NCBI GenBank assembly: GCA_000827325.1 | Contig: KN832908.1 | Coordinates: forward strand, 39,018 to 103,017 | From: Oidiodendron maius Zn | Lineage: Eukaryota > Ascomycota > Leotiomycetes > Myxotrichaceae | Reading direction: 5' to 3' | Length of the DNA stretch: 64,000 bases | Shown here: in pieces, positions 1-10,770 of the stretch | Layout of the letters: the number at the start of each line of letters is the position of its first letter | Position numbering within the stretch: position 1 is the first letter of the stretch | Made by a program: the position numbers and the translations under genes | Notes under the pieces: generated by a model | The model's input: the letters and a program-made list of their open reading frames with translations, nothing else | Databases searched by the model: none | Told to the model about the DNA's origin: nothing

Positions 1-335
1 GAGTAGACTTATAGAATATTATATTATAGCTTTATAGATCTATTTAATATAGTAGATTTAATATAAAAGAGAGGGATATATTTAAGCTCTATCTCTAGAA
101 AGTTTATTAAACTTATTCTAATATAATAGCTTAGAAAGAATATAGATCTAGATCCTTAGAATAAGATATAATACTAGATATAAGGTATATTCAACTATTA
201 ACTAAGATAACTAAAAGAATAAGTTAAGGAGTAAAGAAGAGGATAAGAATAGAGCTCCTTATATATAGAAGAGGCTTATTAGATAACCTATAGAAGTATA
301 ATTACTACTATACTAGTAAACTACTAGCTAATCTA
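1..335 (-). mobile_element. Edge of a Gypsy-2-like LTR retrotransposon (internal end plus LTR)
   Basis: Bases 1-121 match 50,393-50,513 almost base for base, and the next bases match the start of the 214 bp LTR at 50,514-50,727. Here too the internal sequence lies to the left, so the element reads on the minus strand and continues out of the window. Similarity to the LTR fades after about 300, so the right border (about 335) is approximate and this is a diverged subfamily member. Differences between copies are mostly C/T and G/A, as expected from RIP. Confidence 0.55.
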
Positions 336-359
336 GCTAGGTTTATTATATATAGAGTT

Positions 360-1190
360 TTAAGCCCTTTTATTAAACTACCTTAACTACTTAGCTATAA
401 TTAAATAGATTATCTAAGTAGTTGAATTTACTCTCTAAAAGAAGCCTTTATTCTTAGTATTCTTGATATAATTTTAAGTAAAACAATAAGGCCTTTAAGC
501 TTTACTAATAAACTAAAGAGAGAGCTTATTACTACTATTCTTATTATAGTAAAGGTTAGCTATAATTCGAGTTTTATTAATCCTCTTACTAGTAGATATT
601 ATTATAAGGCCTATATTTAGAAGCCTTTTCTAGAGAAATCTAGTCTTATCTATATTATAGGTATTATTAGCTAAATATTCAGCCTTAATTACCTAAATAT
701 ACTTTATCTAAGTAATAATATCCTTAGTTATTTCAACTAAAGAGGCTTTACCTACCTTCTTATAGTAGTGGAAGTTATATCTATTCTTGAATCTAGCTAA
801 CTAGCTATTACTCTAACTAGAGCACTCTAATCCTTGATATTTAGGGAGCCTTTACCAGAATTTAATAGCCTTTAGCCTTAAAAGATTACTAGAAACAGTA
901 CTATAAACTTGATTAAATTGTATTGCCTAATTATCTAGAGCTTTCTTAAGTATATCCTACTTTATAGTCCTTGAGTTCTTTACCTTTAGATTAACCTGAT
1001 TAGAATCAAGGTGACTATTCTTTGCTAAAAGGATATTATATATAGTTGAAGAGCTTAAAGGATACCTGTATTCAGTATACTACCAAGTAGATATATCTAT
1101 AAGAGTCTTCTTCTAGCCAGGTATATAATACTAGATATATAAAGCCTTCTTTTAAGCGTTAGTGATACTAATTCAAGGCTGCTTAGCCAC
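360..1190 (-). pseudogene. RIP-inactivated CENP-B/Tigger (pogo superfamily) transposase
   Basis: Reading the minus strand from about 1190 and treating TAG/TAA as mutated Gln codons gives a recognisable transposase. First comes an N-terminal HTH with ITNAQKKAL and SSTIYNILLAKNSHLDS (about 1170-1000). Then comes the second CENP-B helix region, ending in LARFKNRYNFHYYKK (about 800). Then the first catalytic-Asp block, NTYNIDKTRFL, corresponding to the family's N-x-DETG (about 665), and IIANLYYN leading to FISKAQRP (about 520). The frame degrades left of 450 and the C-terminal part is missing or replaced by the Gypsy LTR. The protein would bind terminal inverted repeats and cut DNA, but stops and Asp/Glu changes make this copy dead. 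Identification rests on motif order, not on a search. Confidence 0.6.
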
Positions 1191-1224
1191 TAGAACAGCT
1201 AGAAAAGATATAATTAATAAGAAA

Positions 1225-1375
1225 AAAGGACTCTTTTTAATCCGGAAATACCAGAAAAAGTGTTCCGGATATAGTGAAAAGAGAGTTTCCAGATAATTGC
1301 CCTGAAAAATCCAATTTTTCCGGGTATTTTCCGGGTAAAGGGGATTTCCGGATTAACCGAATCCGGATTAGAAAG
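1225..1375. repeat. Cluster of TCCGGA/CCGG motifs at the AT-rich/normal boundary
   Basis: Within about 150 bp the tetramer CCGG recurs seven times, several as TCCGGA, including two direct TCCGGATTA copies 5 bp apart near 1346-1370. It sits just outside the N-terminal side of the Tigger-like transposase relic and just where base composition changes from TA-rich to normal. It could be the terminal or subterminal repeat of that transposon. No partner end was found because the other side is overwritten by Gypsy sequence. Confidence 0.35.
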
Positions 1376-1379
1376 CTTT

Positions 1380-3400
1380 ACCTGTATGTCCCTCCTACCT
1401 CAGGGGCTCCAAGATTTCTTCATGCCAGGAACATAAAGTTAACCAATGAGGCGTTCTCTAGGTCCTTCTATTTCATCCAACTAAGGATTGCCCTCCATAT
1501 TATTACAGCTTGGTAATGCTGCTTGTAAATTGACCAATAGCTATTTCTGCTGCTCCGATATACCAAATCATTGATTCTGCCGCCAATCAATCATACTTAC
1601 CTGTACGGCTAAAGCATGTTTTCGGAGGCAGTGCTACTTAGACTCTCATTGTTGCGGACTTGTAGTTCGTTATTGGCTTGCAGATCACTTGCCCAGAGTC
1701 AAACTCCCCATCTAATTGGATGCTTGTAGAATCTCAAATCGTAGCCAGTTGAAGCACGACAAAAGGGGGACTCCAAAGTTCCAAGAGTACAGGCCAGTAA
1801 TGGTGTGTTGTGGGTTTAACGCAGCGCTGCAGATCCCAACTGTAGCTTCTCTGCTAAACTCGAGGACGGCTATATTAAAATGATCATCTAGCTGCGGGGG
1901 GGATAGAACGATATAATCTCGACAGCACACGAAATTTCCCCTGGCCGTGGGAGGTGCCGGTGACGGAGAGCCATGATTCTGACGCCACAAACAATGTTTC
2001 TGACAGCATAGAGCGGAGGCGGATGCAGAACCGGTTAGCTCAAAGGAATCATTGTAACAAGTCCGGGTCATAATGTACGGGATGGAGACTGATGATGTAT
2101 ACAGGAAGAAGAGTGAGAGCTTATATCTCCGCCCTAGAGCAGCGTGTAGTAGAGAATATACTCAATGCTGCCCTGAAGGAGACAGGCATGCCAACTCCAT
2201 CCACCGAGAATACTATACCGCCTGCATTACTGGTATTATCTTCATTGTTATCACCTCCAAAATCAACCTCCCTGCCTAGCCAGGATCCGGCTTTTGCAAC
2301 CCAAATAGGTTCCGTGGCTTTATAGTCGAACTTGGGAATCAAGGAGATGTTACACTTTATGGAATTTCTATAAACGGTAGACGATATATATAGTTCTCAT
2401 GCTGCCGCTGCTAAAGGCTGGTGTCCGATATCTATATCCAGCTGTACAGCCATTTCTCCAAGATGCACCACTTGTTACGACATGCCATAGCCTTATACTA
2501 CCAACACTATAAAGGAGTCGTGCTGCAAGTTTTATATTGAATTATTGCCTTTGTATAATAGCCATGTCCACTCCCCGCTATAGCAAGATGCAGGTATATA
2601 TGGCTATAGCAGAGAAGCTGGAGCAAATCCTAGAGATCTTTCTATACTGTACCCTTACCGATTACAGATATCGACAATGTAGCAGCACTTTAACATTCCG
2701 TAATCGATCTGTATTCCTAGCTTCTTATATTGTTATAATCCTCGATTCCACTCGTAGAAGCCTCCTGTTTCTCTATGCCCTGAATATATGTCTATACGTA
2801 TGTCTATCTACCTGTTCCTTATATCTGCTTCCGGCTCCACCATTGATATAGTTTGTCTTCGCTGTCGACTGAGCATTGGTTAAGTGGTCGATCACGCCGA
2901 CTGCTGATGCAGCAGCGATTTTCTTATAATTGATATAAGCTTATAACCGACTATAGAAGCTGTAGTGTAGATCCCTTTACTTTGCTAGTGTGTACGCTGT
3001 TATGCAATTGAGTGTACTAACTATTAGGCTTTGCTAAGGCCAATGTTTATACCCAAAACTCTAATATATCAGTAGCCTCCTAAATCCAACCAAGCCCTTT
3101 CAATACACATCCACCGTTGCTTATAAGTATAAATAATCAAGTGTACCAAGAATATATTCTCCATTCAATATCCGGGTTATATCCACCTTTCAATCATGAT
3201 ACTGGTTATCCCTACAATATAGTATATTGTCCGGGTGGCTACTGAGTGTCGTATATATAGCACTCCAGTATCAGCCCCAAGGCAATAAAATAGTAGAGTG
3301 CCTGCCACTTTAATAGGGGCAGAGATCAGTCTCCTACTTGGTTTTGGAATACACTACATTACCACTGTTCTGCCTGTAATCTTCTAGATACCTCCCTTCG
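1380..3400. other. Normal-composition stretch without a supportable gene
   Basis: Base composition is ordinary here, unlike the flanks, but no frame gives a recognisable protein. Small open frames exist (minus 1712-2071; plus 2092-2325; plus 2537-2851). The plus frame at 2092 begins with a heptad-like stretch (AYISALEQRV) reminiscent of the linker after a Zn2Cys6 cluster, but no cysteine cluster precedes it. This is best read as decayed gene sequence or intergenic DNA. Confidence 0.4.
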
Positions 3401-3480
3401 TAACCTGTTGTATAAGCTGCTGGTTGACTCCATTGCATTGTACAGGAAGCACCTAACATATCCAAGCCTGAATATAACCA

Positions 3481-4260
3481 TTATTGAAGATGCAGCGTTC
3501 TACTATTGCCGGAATATAGAATTGGAACACAGGGCTGGGGTTGTAGTCCTTCGTGGTCCTTCATCGTCAATATCATCCGGTAGGGAGGAAAGAACTTGGC
3601 TAGTAATTCCTCTGCCTGCTCTTTATGGTTGTTCGTACTTGATCTATCTGTTCTGACAAGTTGCGGCACTTTCCCGAATACTGTATCGTCGCCTGACTTT
3701 AGGTACTTGGCGGCTTTCCAGATGTTGTCATTATCCGCCAGGAATTCATTCCAATGCTTTCTCTTTTGCTGCCGAATAGCGTCATGATACTGCTTTGCTG
3801 CATCTTTCGCCGTCTTCTCTAGGCCTGAGTTTGCCCAGCCCATCTTTCAGCTCAGGAACGGTTTCTCCAGTATATATAAATTCAACGAAGCTGCGCCAGG
3901 TAGGTCGTCCATCATCGTTAGTCGGTCCCACAGTCACATGAGTCACACTTGATGACTACAAATAGTTGTATCTGCCCTCATAGATAGTTAGTTGGTATCA
4001 CACTTGTATTCTCAGTTCAGAGCTCCAAGTTCGTTTCACATATGGTGATAGTCTGGCCTTCGGTGTCAAGAAGTGGACAGCCTCTAGCACCACCGCCATC
4101 AATCTGTCTGTCTTCTGTTGGACTGTGCCGTCGATTATGGCAGACCCTAGTGTTCTAGCAATCCTGGCGTTTATTTCTTTCACTATGGATTTTTTCGGCA
4201 CAAAGCAGACTACCAACGACTTAAAGTTGTAAATTAAGGCTGCTGAAGGTATTCCCTTTG
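3481..4260 (-). pseudogene. LINE (non-LTR retrotransposon) ORF2 relic, endonuclease-RT linker
   Basis: Two minus-strand blocks match the linker between endonuclease and reverse transcriptase of a common fungal LINE. The first (about 4216-3998) carries VKEINARIARTLGSAI and LTPKARLSPYVKR followed by WSSEL. The second (3843-3481) carries [35 protein letters not shown] and [13 protein letters not shown]. They lie in protein order but are separated by a stop and about 150 bp that does not fit, and the frame is lost again after FFPP. The RT core is absent. The sequence is not TA-rich, so this fragment either escaped RIP or is too short to be recognised. It is a different family from the LINE at 28.7 kb. 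Confidence 0.75.
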
Positions 4261-4481
4261 ATTTGCAGCGAATAATCTTTGCCGGGAAGCAGATTGAAGA
4301 TGGTGCGTGGTATCTCCAGACATGTATCAGTTCAATACTTACTTCGACAGGGAGGACACTTGGTGATTACAACATCCAAAAGGTTTAAGTACATTAAATT
4401 GCTCCTCTTCTTTTGTCATTCCAGGTCGGAGCCACTGACTAACTCTGTCGCCAGCATTCAACCCTCCATCCCATCTTGCGT

Positions 4482-4826
4482 CTAAGGGGAGGAGGCATCG
4501 AACCTGAAGTATGCATCAACTTCTTGAACAAGAAAATCTTTATCGGAGTTGATAGCTTCTGAAAGCTCAGTATTGTTGGATTTGTCAAGGCAGCAGATGT
4601 CCACCCAGAAGTATTGCAGGCCAGCATGACCAGCTCGCTCTGCACAGAAGTGAAGCTTTGGGGATCCAGATTTGGTTTTCCTTGGGCCGATGGCCAAGTC
4701 TTTGAAGCCGACCGCTTCGTGATCTTCTGCCCATGTGTGCGAGAGAATAGCATACTGAGGGATGCTCCCAGTTAGGACATCAGTCAGAATAAACTCACCG
4801 TTCTCGTCAACCTACAAAAGACGCAT
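4482..4826 (-). pseudogene. HET-domain protein fragment (heterokaryon incompatibility), disrupted
   Basis: The minus strand from ATG at 4826 reads MRLL, a TAG stop (4814-4812), VDENGEFILTDV, then the HET-domain landmarks QYAILSHTW, HEAVGFKDL, FCAERAGHAGLQYFWVD and ICCLDKSNNTELSEAINS, and ends at a stop at 4482. These are the N-terminal HET blocks of proteins that trigger programmed cell death after fusion of incompatible hyphae. Related proteins continue after AINS with MFRWY; here the sequence departs and stops after about 20 residues, so the rest of the domain is missing. The stop at codon 5 is CAG to TAG, the change RIP makes. In-frame ATG codons after the stop are lacking until the domain is already entered. 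I infer a broken gene rather than a small functional protein; a sequencing error at the stop would not explain the truncated end. Confidence 0.7.
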
Positions 4827-4853
4827 CTTTGAGCGCCAACATCATGCGACCGC

Positions 4854-5288
4854 CTAGATAGGGTGGACAGGGTAATGGGCGCCAGAGTTAAAATGCAAAT
4901 AATGAAGATTGTCAAGTGAAGAGAAAGAACTTAGATATCTCGGAACAGATGTTGAGAGAGCACCACATTCGGTTCGTAGCTCAGCTGGCTTCGCTACCTG
5001 GTTGTGTTTTGAGCGCGGCAGTAGGGCAGCCTCCTGCATGAGGTCATAGCGCCTGGAGCGGCTAACTTGTAGTTGACGCTCAGTTTGACCAAGTAAGTGC
5101 GCGCGATTGGTGTTGTCTGACTTACCGAGGCTAAAGGCATTGAAAAGAAGCAAGAGAATGATTTGACGTGGCAATATTTGGTCGGATACAGGTAGGGCAT
5201 GCCAAACAGATGAAATTAGGTTCAGTAGAGGAATGGGAGGCCATTTGTACGACCTACAGATCATCACCATACCAACCGCTGGCAGCAC
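4854..5288 (-). CDS. Unrecognised ORF between HET fragment and transcription factor
   Basis: A 144-codon open frame on the minus strand in normal-composition DNA, just downstream of the transcription-factor gene and in the same direction. Its middle (LLLLFNAFSLGKSDNTNRAHLL) and the following basic stretch recall the fungal_trans region of C2H2-type regulators, but no zinc finger or typical C-terminus is visible. It may be an exon of a decayed regulator or a chance frame. A second overlapping minus frame (4994-5200) is open over part of it, so the coding frame is not certain. Confidence 0.25.
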   Translation of the reverse strand: MLPAVGMVMICRSYKWPPIPLLNLISSVWHALPVSDQILPRQIILLLLFNAFSLGKSDNTNRAHLLGQTERQLQVSRSRRYDLMQEAALLPRSKHNQVAKPAELRTECGALSTSVPRYLSSFSSLDNLHYLHFNSGAHYPVHPI

Positions 5289-5407
5289 CGACTACTGATT
5301 GTGGGGCCGTCGCCCTTGCTGCATGATAATCGCGTAACAAATGATCGAACCAAACCGGCCTCTTGTCCTGCGTTACTTGAATGCTCGCTGCTGTCTAGGA
5401 CCTCTCT

Positions 5408-8088
5408 TCATAATTCTAACTGATAAACGCTTTGCAGGATCTTCCAACACCACAGGGCAATTGAATCAGTGCCTTTCAAATCTCTGATCCAGTCAAGCAT
5501 CATCTCAATAGTTTGATCAATCTCTGCCTCGAACCTTGGCCCACAGAGTCGAGCTCGGATTTCGCTCAGCATTGGATTATGTCGTGTCATGTAGATTATG
5601 AGGAGGATACCCAGGAGATTCTGTGACCAGCAAAATAGGTAGGGCACTAGTCGCTTCTGACGAGAGGTTGGGGAGAGTGTGATAGGCCATTTCAAACATG
5701 ACTGTGAGCAATGTTAGCATGTAGCACCTCAAATGACCTTAGATAGAATGAAAATGGTGACGAACTCGTAAGCACTCTGCGACCCCTTCAGCATCCTCTT
5801 GAGTCATCTGCTCGGAGAAGTGTAGCGCTTTGTATACGAAAGGGCGATAGACCATATACTTTACTTGGTAGTACCTCGTTCTCAACAAGGCAACTTGTAT
5901 ATCGTAGACATACGGGTACTGGATAGGCTCCTTGTCCAGGTCGGTTAAGAATAGGGGCATCCGAGACCGCGCCGAGTCCGATGATAAATTCGGGTCTAGG
6001 GGTTGATTAAAGTAAACCGAATCAGCTTGTTTGGGGGTAGGAAAGCTGGTAGGGTCATCTTCGGCCCACTGAAGGTCTGGTGGGAGCATTCCGCGCCACT
6101 GGCCGAGCTGTGACACAAGGTTCTTCAGAGTGCCTATTTCAGGTCCACCGTAATCATCATTAGACGCACTAGGGGTGTCGCTACTGTTATTTGTAGCTAA
6201 AGGGCTGTTGTAAGAAAGCGAGCTCAAGCTTTTAATTAAGATGAAAAGTTAGGAAGTTGGGAGAGTACAGTGCTTACAGTAGTTATTGATGCTCTGATGT
6301 AGATCAGTGCAGAGCCGTCGAAGTGCAACTTGCGAAGCGTAGTGGGCTTCGAAATGCGAGAACTGATTCGCATGATGATCTGCTTGGCAAAATGGACTAT
6401 TAAAACTAGGGATGCCTACTTGATCTTCAAGTCCGGTGATCCCTGTGGGAGGTAAATCCAGTTCGAGGTGTAGAGCTCTGCTGCTGTCAGGAGACACTTC
6501 TTCGCTGGCAGGGAGATGACAGACGTTTCCATTATTACGCAATGCCAATATACAAGCTTAGTCAGTTCTCCTCTAGCAGAATTCCAATTAATTGGTTTGC
6601 TAGGTTTTATTAGCAAATGAAAGGTTTGAAGTATTGCCGGAAGTAGCACGTACCATGTGACAAGAACCCGACATGCTAATGAGGCAGAGACTGTCAGTCT
6701 CCATAGATCCTGTTTCCGAGGCGTGAGTTCCAATCGATCCAGCAGATCAACCTTTAACTTACCACATGTCGTGAACAGCATCCGCAATAGAGCCTGCAAG
6801 AAAACTAGCCAGTCACTGAGTCGTTCTATATCGTTGGAGACCAAAGAGACATCACGCACGCGGCTAAAGAGTAGATCTGGACATTTTCAAGATCATTGTC
6901 CGTCAAAACAAATCCAATACGTTTCCTAGCTTCATTGAAGAGAGCAAGGCCTGGAGGCTTTGGTGCCGTCCCGCCTCTGACACCACTCGGACGCCCTTTG
7001 TAGACCTCAACTGGATCCCCACGAGAGCCCTCTTTTGCTAATTCTCCTAACGCGAAGACAAGAAGTGCGATCACTGAGGCTTGATCGCCACCGAAACCTT
7101 CTGCATGCACTTTCTTAAGAGTATTCGAGATGAAATCTTGCCTATCCATGAACGGGTACATGAGATTGAACGTGTCGAAATAGGCAGTTGCTAATTGGTG
7201 CATTATATCTCGTGTTAGGCGCGGGAATATAGACCTTGCCTCTCCCGCAGTCCTGCTTGCTTGCGACTGTATGGCTGCAAATGGTCTGTCTTGCAAGTTA
7301 TCATCCAGGGCCAACTTTGGTATTCCCTCCTGTATCTGAAAAATAAAGGCTGGACCCTCTTGCTCCAGAGTCTTCCAATCCTCAATATTTGGTGGCGAAG
7401 CTTGTAACAAGAGCTGCTGTATGGCAGGCCATGTCAGCATTTTGTGGGCTGCAGAAGCATGGCGGTATGGCTGGCTTCTCTCAATGCCACTTGAGCTTGG
7501 CTGCTGGACCAATCGGGGAGATAAAGATGAGCCCGGCTCATCGACATCGGTACTGAAGGAAGGTTGACTGGTAGGGGCGGGTTGTGGTGGTCCGAATCCG
7601 GTGGGCACTGAGCCGTGAATTTGATCAATTTTGCCTTCTAAGCTTTCAAGTCGGTCCAGAATCTCAACGAGGGTCTTGTCTTTCCTGGAAATCACTCATT
7701 AAGTCTCATTGCTTAACTAAAGTTCTGGTTGACGGATTTTATAAACGGAAATCCATTTGAGCATTCCCGTTGCTGTACGGTACTTACTTCGTCGGCTGCG
7801 GTTCCCTATACCTACACTCAAGCGTTCTCTTCTGGCATAGGCCACATTTTGGTCGCTGTTCGTCACATTTTTGCTTCCGCGCTCGGCATGTCTCGCAGGC
7901 CTTGGAGTCATGGTCAGCCCTGGAGTGCAAAAGGACGGGTTTGGATATCCACGACGTCCTAAATAGGCCGGGAAGGACCTCGTGATGCTGCGAAAGATAC
8001 CGATGCTCACCTGCGAAGCAATAGCCCCTTGAGTGGCGCGAGCTGGGGGTTTCAAGGAGCTGGCGATAGATGTGGGATCCAGGTTCAT
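5408..8088 (-). CDS. Zn(II)2Cys6 fungal-specific transcription factor, 9 exons
   Basis: Predicted nuclear DNA-binding regulator of about 700 aa, apparently intact. I place exons at 8088-8011, 7900-7788, 7684-6860, 6793-6763, 6709-6654, 6599-6525, 6477-6278, 6196-5766 and 5701-5408; all phases agree and every intron is GT-AG. The zinc cluster is CETC-x6-C-x6-C-GL-C-x6-C (Cys28, 31, 38, 45, 48, 55), followed by a short coiled coil (LVEILDRLESLEGKID, about 70-85) for dimerisation. The fungal_trans middle-homology region starts near residue 230 (AYFDTFNLMYPFMDRQDF) and includes LWRLTVSASLACRVLV and WHCVIMET-LHLELDLP. The C-terminal half has YDIQVALLRTRYYQVKYMVY and ends near MLDWIRDLKGTDSIALWCW. 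The start at 8088 (MNLDPTS) was preferred because its intron (8010-7901) has a CTGAC branch site before AAG|GCC and joins in frame; an unspliced alternative starts at 8101. The target genes cannot be told from sequence. No biosynthetic cluster adjoins it. Confidence 0.85.
6197..6277 (-). other. Example introns of the transcription factor (8 in total)
   Basis: The introns are 8010-7901, 7787-7685, 6859-6794, 6762-6710, 6653-6600, 6524-6478, 6277-6197 and 5765-5702 (47-110 bp). Most donors are GTAAGT-like; those at 6524 (GTCTGT) and 5765 (GTTCGT) are weak. Removing 6653-6600 is optional for reading frame (54 bp, open through) but is supported by a CTAAT branch-like site and by restoring VTCKPINWNSARGELTK, which fits the family better than the read-through. 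Confidence 0.65.
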
Positions 8089-9900
8089 TGTCACAGTCCA
8101 CAGGGCTGTGCCTGGGATATACTGGGTAGCGGATTGTGGGTGGCGAGTCGTGTCGAGAAGCATATGGGTCGCCTCATCCGTGGCTACGGAAACAAAAGTG
8201 GAATTGGAAGCAAAGTAATTCAGCGCACAGCGGCAGCGAGTCATCGCGATGAATATCACGACGCTAGCATACCCGAACCACATCGCCAACCCATCCACCT
8301 TACACCATCCTTCCTCCAGCGACACTATCCTCCCCAAAGGATGCTGCTCCCCTGATCGAAAGCGCTGCAAACGGCTCGTCTCTCTAGCACTCGATCCTGG
8401 TCATAAATGGCAAGGAGATACTCAAATGTGCGAGCCACGAGTTCCTAGATCTTGCGACGGCGATGCGGCTAGAAACCATCAAGGCGAGACATCTCATCAG
8501 CCTACTGGTAATGGCGGGAAGGCTGGGATATAAGGATACAAATTCCGGTGAATACAATGCAGTTGATTATCTAGTCCAGGAAGCAAACAAAGATACATTC
8601 GGCGCAAATTCTGCCTCGGCACTACCCAGTACAAGATCAGGTCACGGCCGCAGTGAGACCACTGCTACACCACGTCCCTCTCCAGTCGAAGCATCTCTAG
8701 GGCCGAAACGCCGAAAGGCAGACGAATGCGGGTCTCTCGGCCCTCCCCATGCCAGTGCTCATCCGACGCGACTTGGCGCAGGCCCTCTCGACAAACAAAA
8801 GAGCAACAATATGAGGCGTAATAGGGTTCGTGTGGGAATGCGAGAGCAAGGCCACACCTCCGCCATGGCTAGTGGAAAACCTGGCTCTGGACCTGGCACA
8901 ACAGTTAAAAGTGTCCCTCAGCCGCGGGCTGCCGTGCTACAGCTTAGCAATGTTCTGAAGAGACCGTACATCCGGCATGGCGTTTGCCCCATTCGATCAT
9001 CAGATAGTAAGCAGTCACAGGGAATTTATAGACAGCGTATCGAGTTCGTTGTCATCACAGACACGCAACTGGAGTCAAGCTAGGACGACAAGAATTAGGC
9101 CAAGGAGGATTCTTGTCGGATTATAGCATACAAAGCGAGGCTATTGTTGGCAGGAAGGATACTGAGAAGAGGAAAAAGGAGCAACGCAGAGCAGATTAGG
9201 GGTAGCAACCATCTCATAGCAACATAAATATCCAAAGGTATGAGCTATATCAAAGCCAAGTAATTTGAAACGGAAGTTCCTTATCCTGAATACCACTCTC
9301 CGGCACAATGAGGCGGAGGGTATCTGCCGGGGGAGACGGCAGGTCAGAGCTCCCTCTATTCATACGCGTCACATAAGGTCCAATATGGCCGGCAATGTCC
9401 TTCTCGGGCCAGGTTTGATGGAGGAGCTGCCGAGACTGCATATATTCCGATATTTAAAACAATACCGTCCTTTTGAGAACATAATTTGGCTCCGCTAGCC
9501 TTCAGGAAGGATTGGTCACTGCACTAAATAGCAGAACAAGTCATTAAGCAGGACGGACGAGCTGATCAAAGGGTATGATATGTCTCGTTACCAGGACTAA
9601 AATTCTCCAATACTGGCAGAAAGTCTTTTCGCCTTTAACCTCATTAACCCCTTCCTATACAAGACAAACGTTCGTTTGCTCCCCAGATTTAGCAACCTTC
9701 ATCTAATGAAGCTTCCCCTTCACTGCTGAACGGTCAAGCCAGAGACCTTAAACAGGCCCTTGGATCGCTCCTAGAGACTTCTTATCTGTATATCGCAAGC
9801 GCCTGGGGAATATACCAAGAAAGTCTCCCGGAGATACAGAAACTAAAGGAGAGACAGTAACTAATTTTGCTGATAGAGTCTTACTACTGAAGGTCTTCTT
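8089..9900. other. Upstream region of the transcription factor; hypothetical ORF 8463-9083 (+)
   Basis: Ordinary composition. It contains one long plus-strand open frame (8463-9083, 206 codons, rich in Ser, Arg, Pro, Gly), divergently oriented from the transcription factor, with no motif I recognise and no clear start context. It may be chance in a promoter region. A minus-strand 63-codon frame at 9441-9250 is likewise unrecognised. After about 9850 the DNA grades into TA-rich RIP-affected sequence. The regulator's promoter presumably lies in 8.1-8.6 kb, but I see no convincing TATA box. Confidence 0.35.
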
Positions 9901-10770
9901 CCTAGAGATACCTTTATATAGAATTATACTAATATAGATTGATTTATTACTATCGATATTGCCCTTAATGCTATAGTAGAGTATAGACTTATTTGACTTA
10001 CTGGAAACAGCCTTGATACTTTAAGCAGCCAGGTAGTTATATTTCTCTATAGTATCTGCCTATTTACTTAGATTGTCTCTCTAGATTATAGCTTATAGGA
10101 TATAGAGTCTATAAAGGATATCCTGATCTATAAGATTATAGCAACTAGAGAAATCTGTATCTGCCTAAACTATAGCTCTTAAGCAAAGTTCATAGATATA
10201 TAGATAGTATAGTTGGTTCTATAAAAAGGCTATAGATAGCAGGAAATAGATCTTGAATTCCTTAGTCCTATAGAGGAGAAGTAAGGTTACTCTAGCTTCC
10301 TGTAGGTCAGATAGGAGCTTGAGGTATAACCTTGCTTTTAGGATACTATCTCTACTACTACTATATTCTAATACTATAACAAGTTTTTTAGCTATATCCT
10401 TCTTTTAGACTATAACCCTAGTTTTCCTACTTAAGGATTCTAGAAGTAATCCTATCTTTTTTATACCCTACTAGATTATAGACTAGTAGTAAGTCTCTTT
10501 TATAGATACCCTCCCTTGCTTCTTTATATTAGATATATTTCCTTTATTAATCTCCTTAATAAGATTCTTGAATTTATCCTCCTTCTTAAACTCCTCTATT
10601 AGCTTCTCTAGCTTAGATAGAATGTCTTTTAGATCTTAGTTAGTGATTTCTCTTATACTTAAGTATATAATAGCTATCTCTGTTTCTTTAGGTAATTGCT
10701 TCTTTTCCTCTTAATACTACCTCCTTTCTCTTTGTTTATATAGTAGAAAACAGATTTATTTGCTTTTAGC
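9880..10770 (-). pseudogene. Concealed, RIP-mutated frame of unknown family
   Basis: On the minus strand one frame remains open across most of this block if TAG/TAA are read as former Gln codons. It starts with a charged, coiled-coil-like part (EITNQDLKDILSKLEKLIEE, near 10,650-10,590), then LKARLYLKLLSDLQEARVTL (near 10,330) and LYIYELCLRAIVQADTDFSS (near 10,190). The amino-acid mix is protein-like and the only frequent stops are the RIP-type ones. I do not recognise the family; a transposon-encoded protein is likely from context. Confidence 0.4.

Noticed and set aside
4977-4988. TAGCTCAGCTGG, a perfect tRNA A-box match
   Set aside because: No B box (GTTCGA-type) at the right distance and no cloverleaf can be drawn; it lies inside a minus-strand open frame.
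6657-6929. Plus-strand ORF opposite the transcription factor
   Set aside because: It is the antisense shadow of well-supported exons and introns.
8463-9083. 206-codon plus-strand ORF as a definite gene
   Set aside because: No motif, low-complexity composition and position in the presumed promoter of the divergent regulator; kept only as hypothetical.
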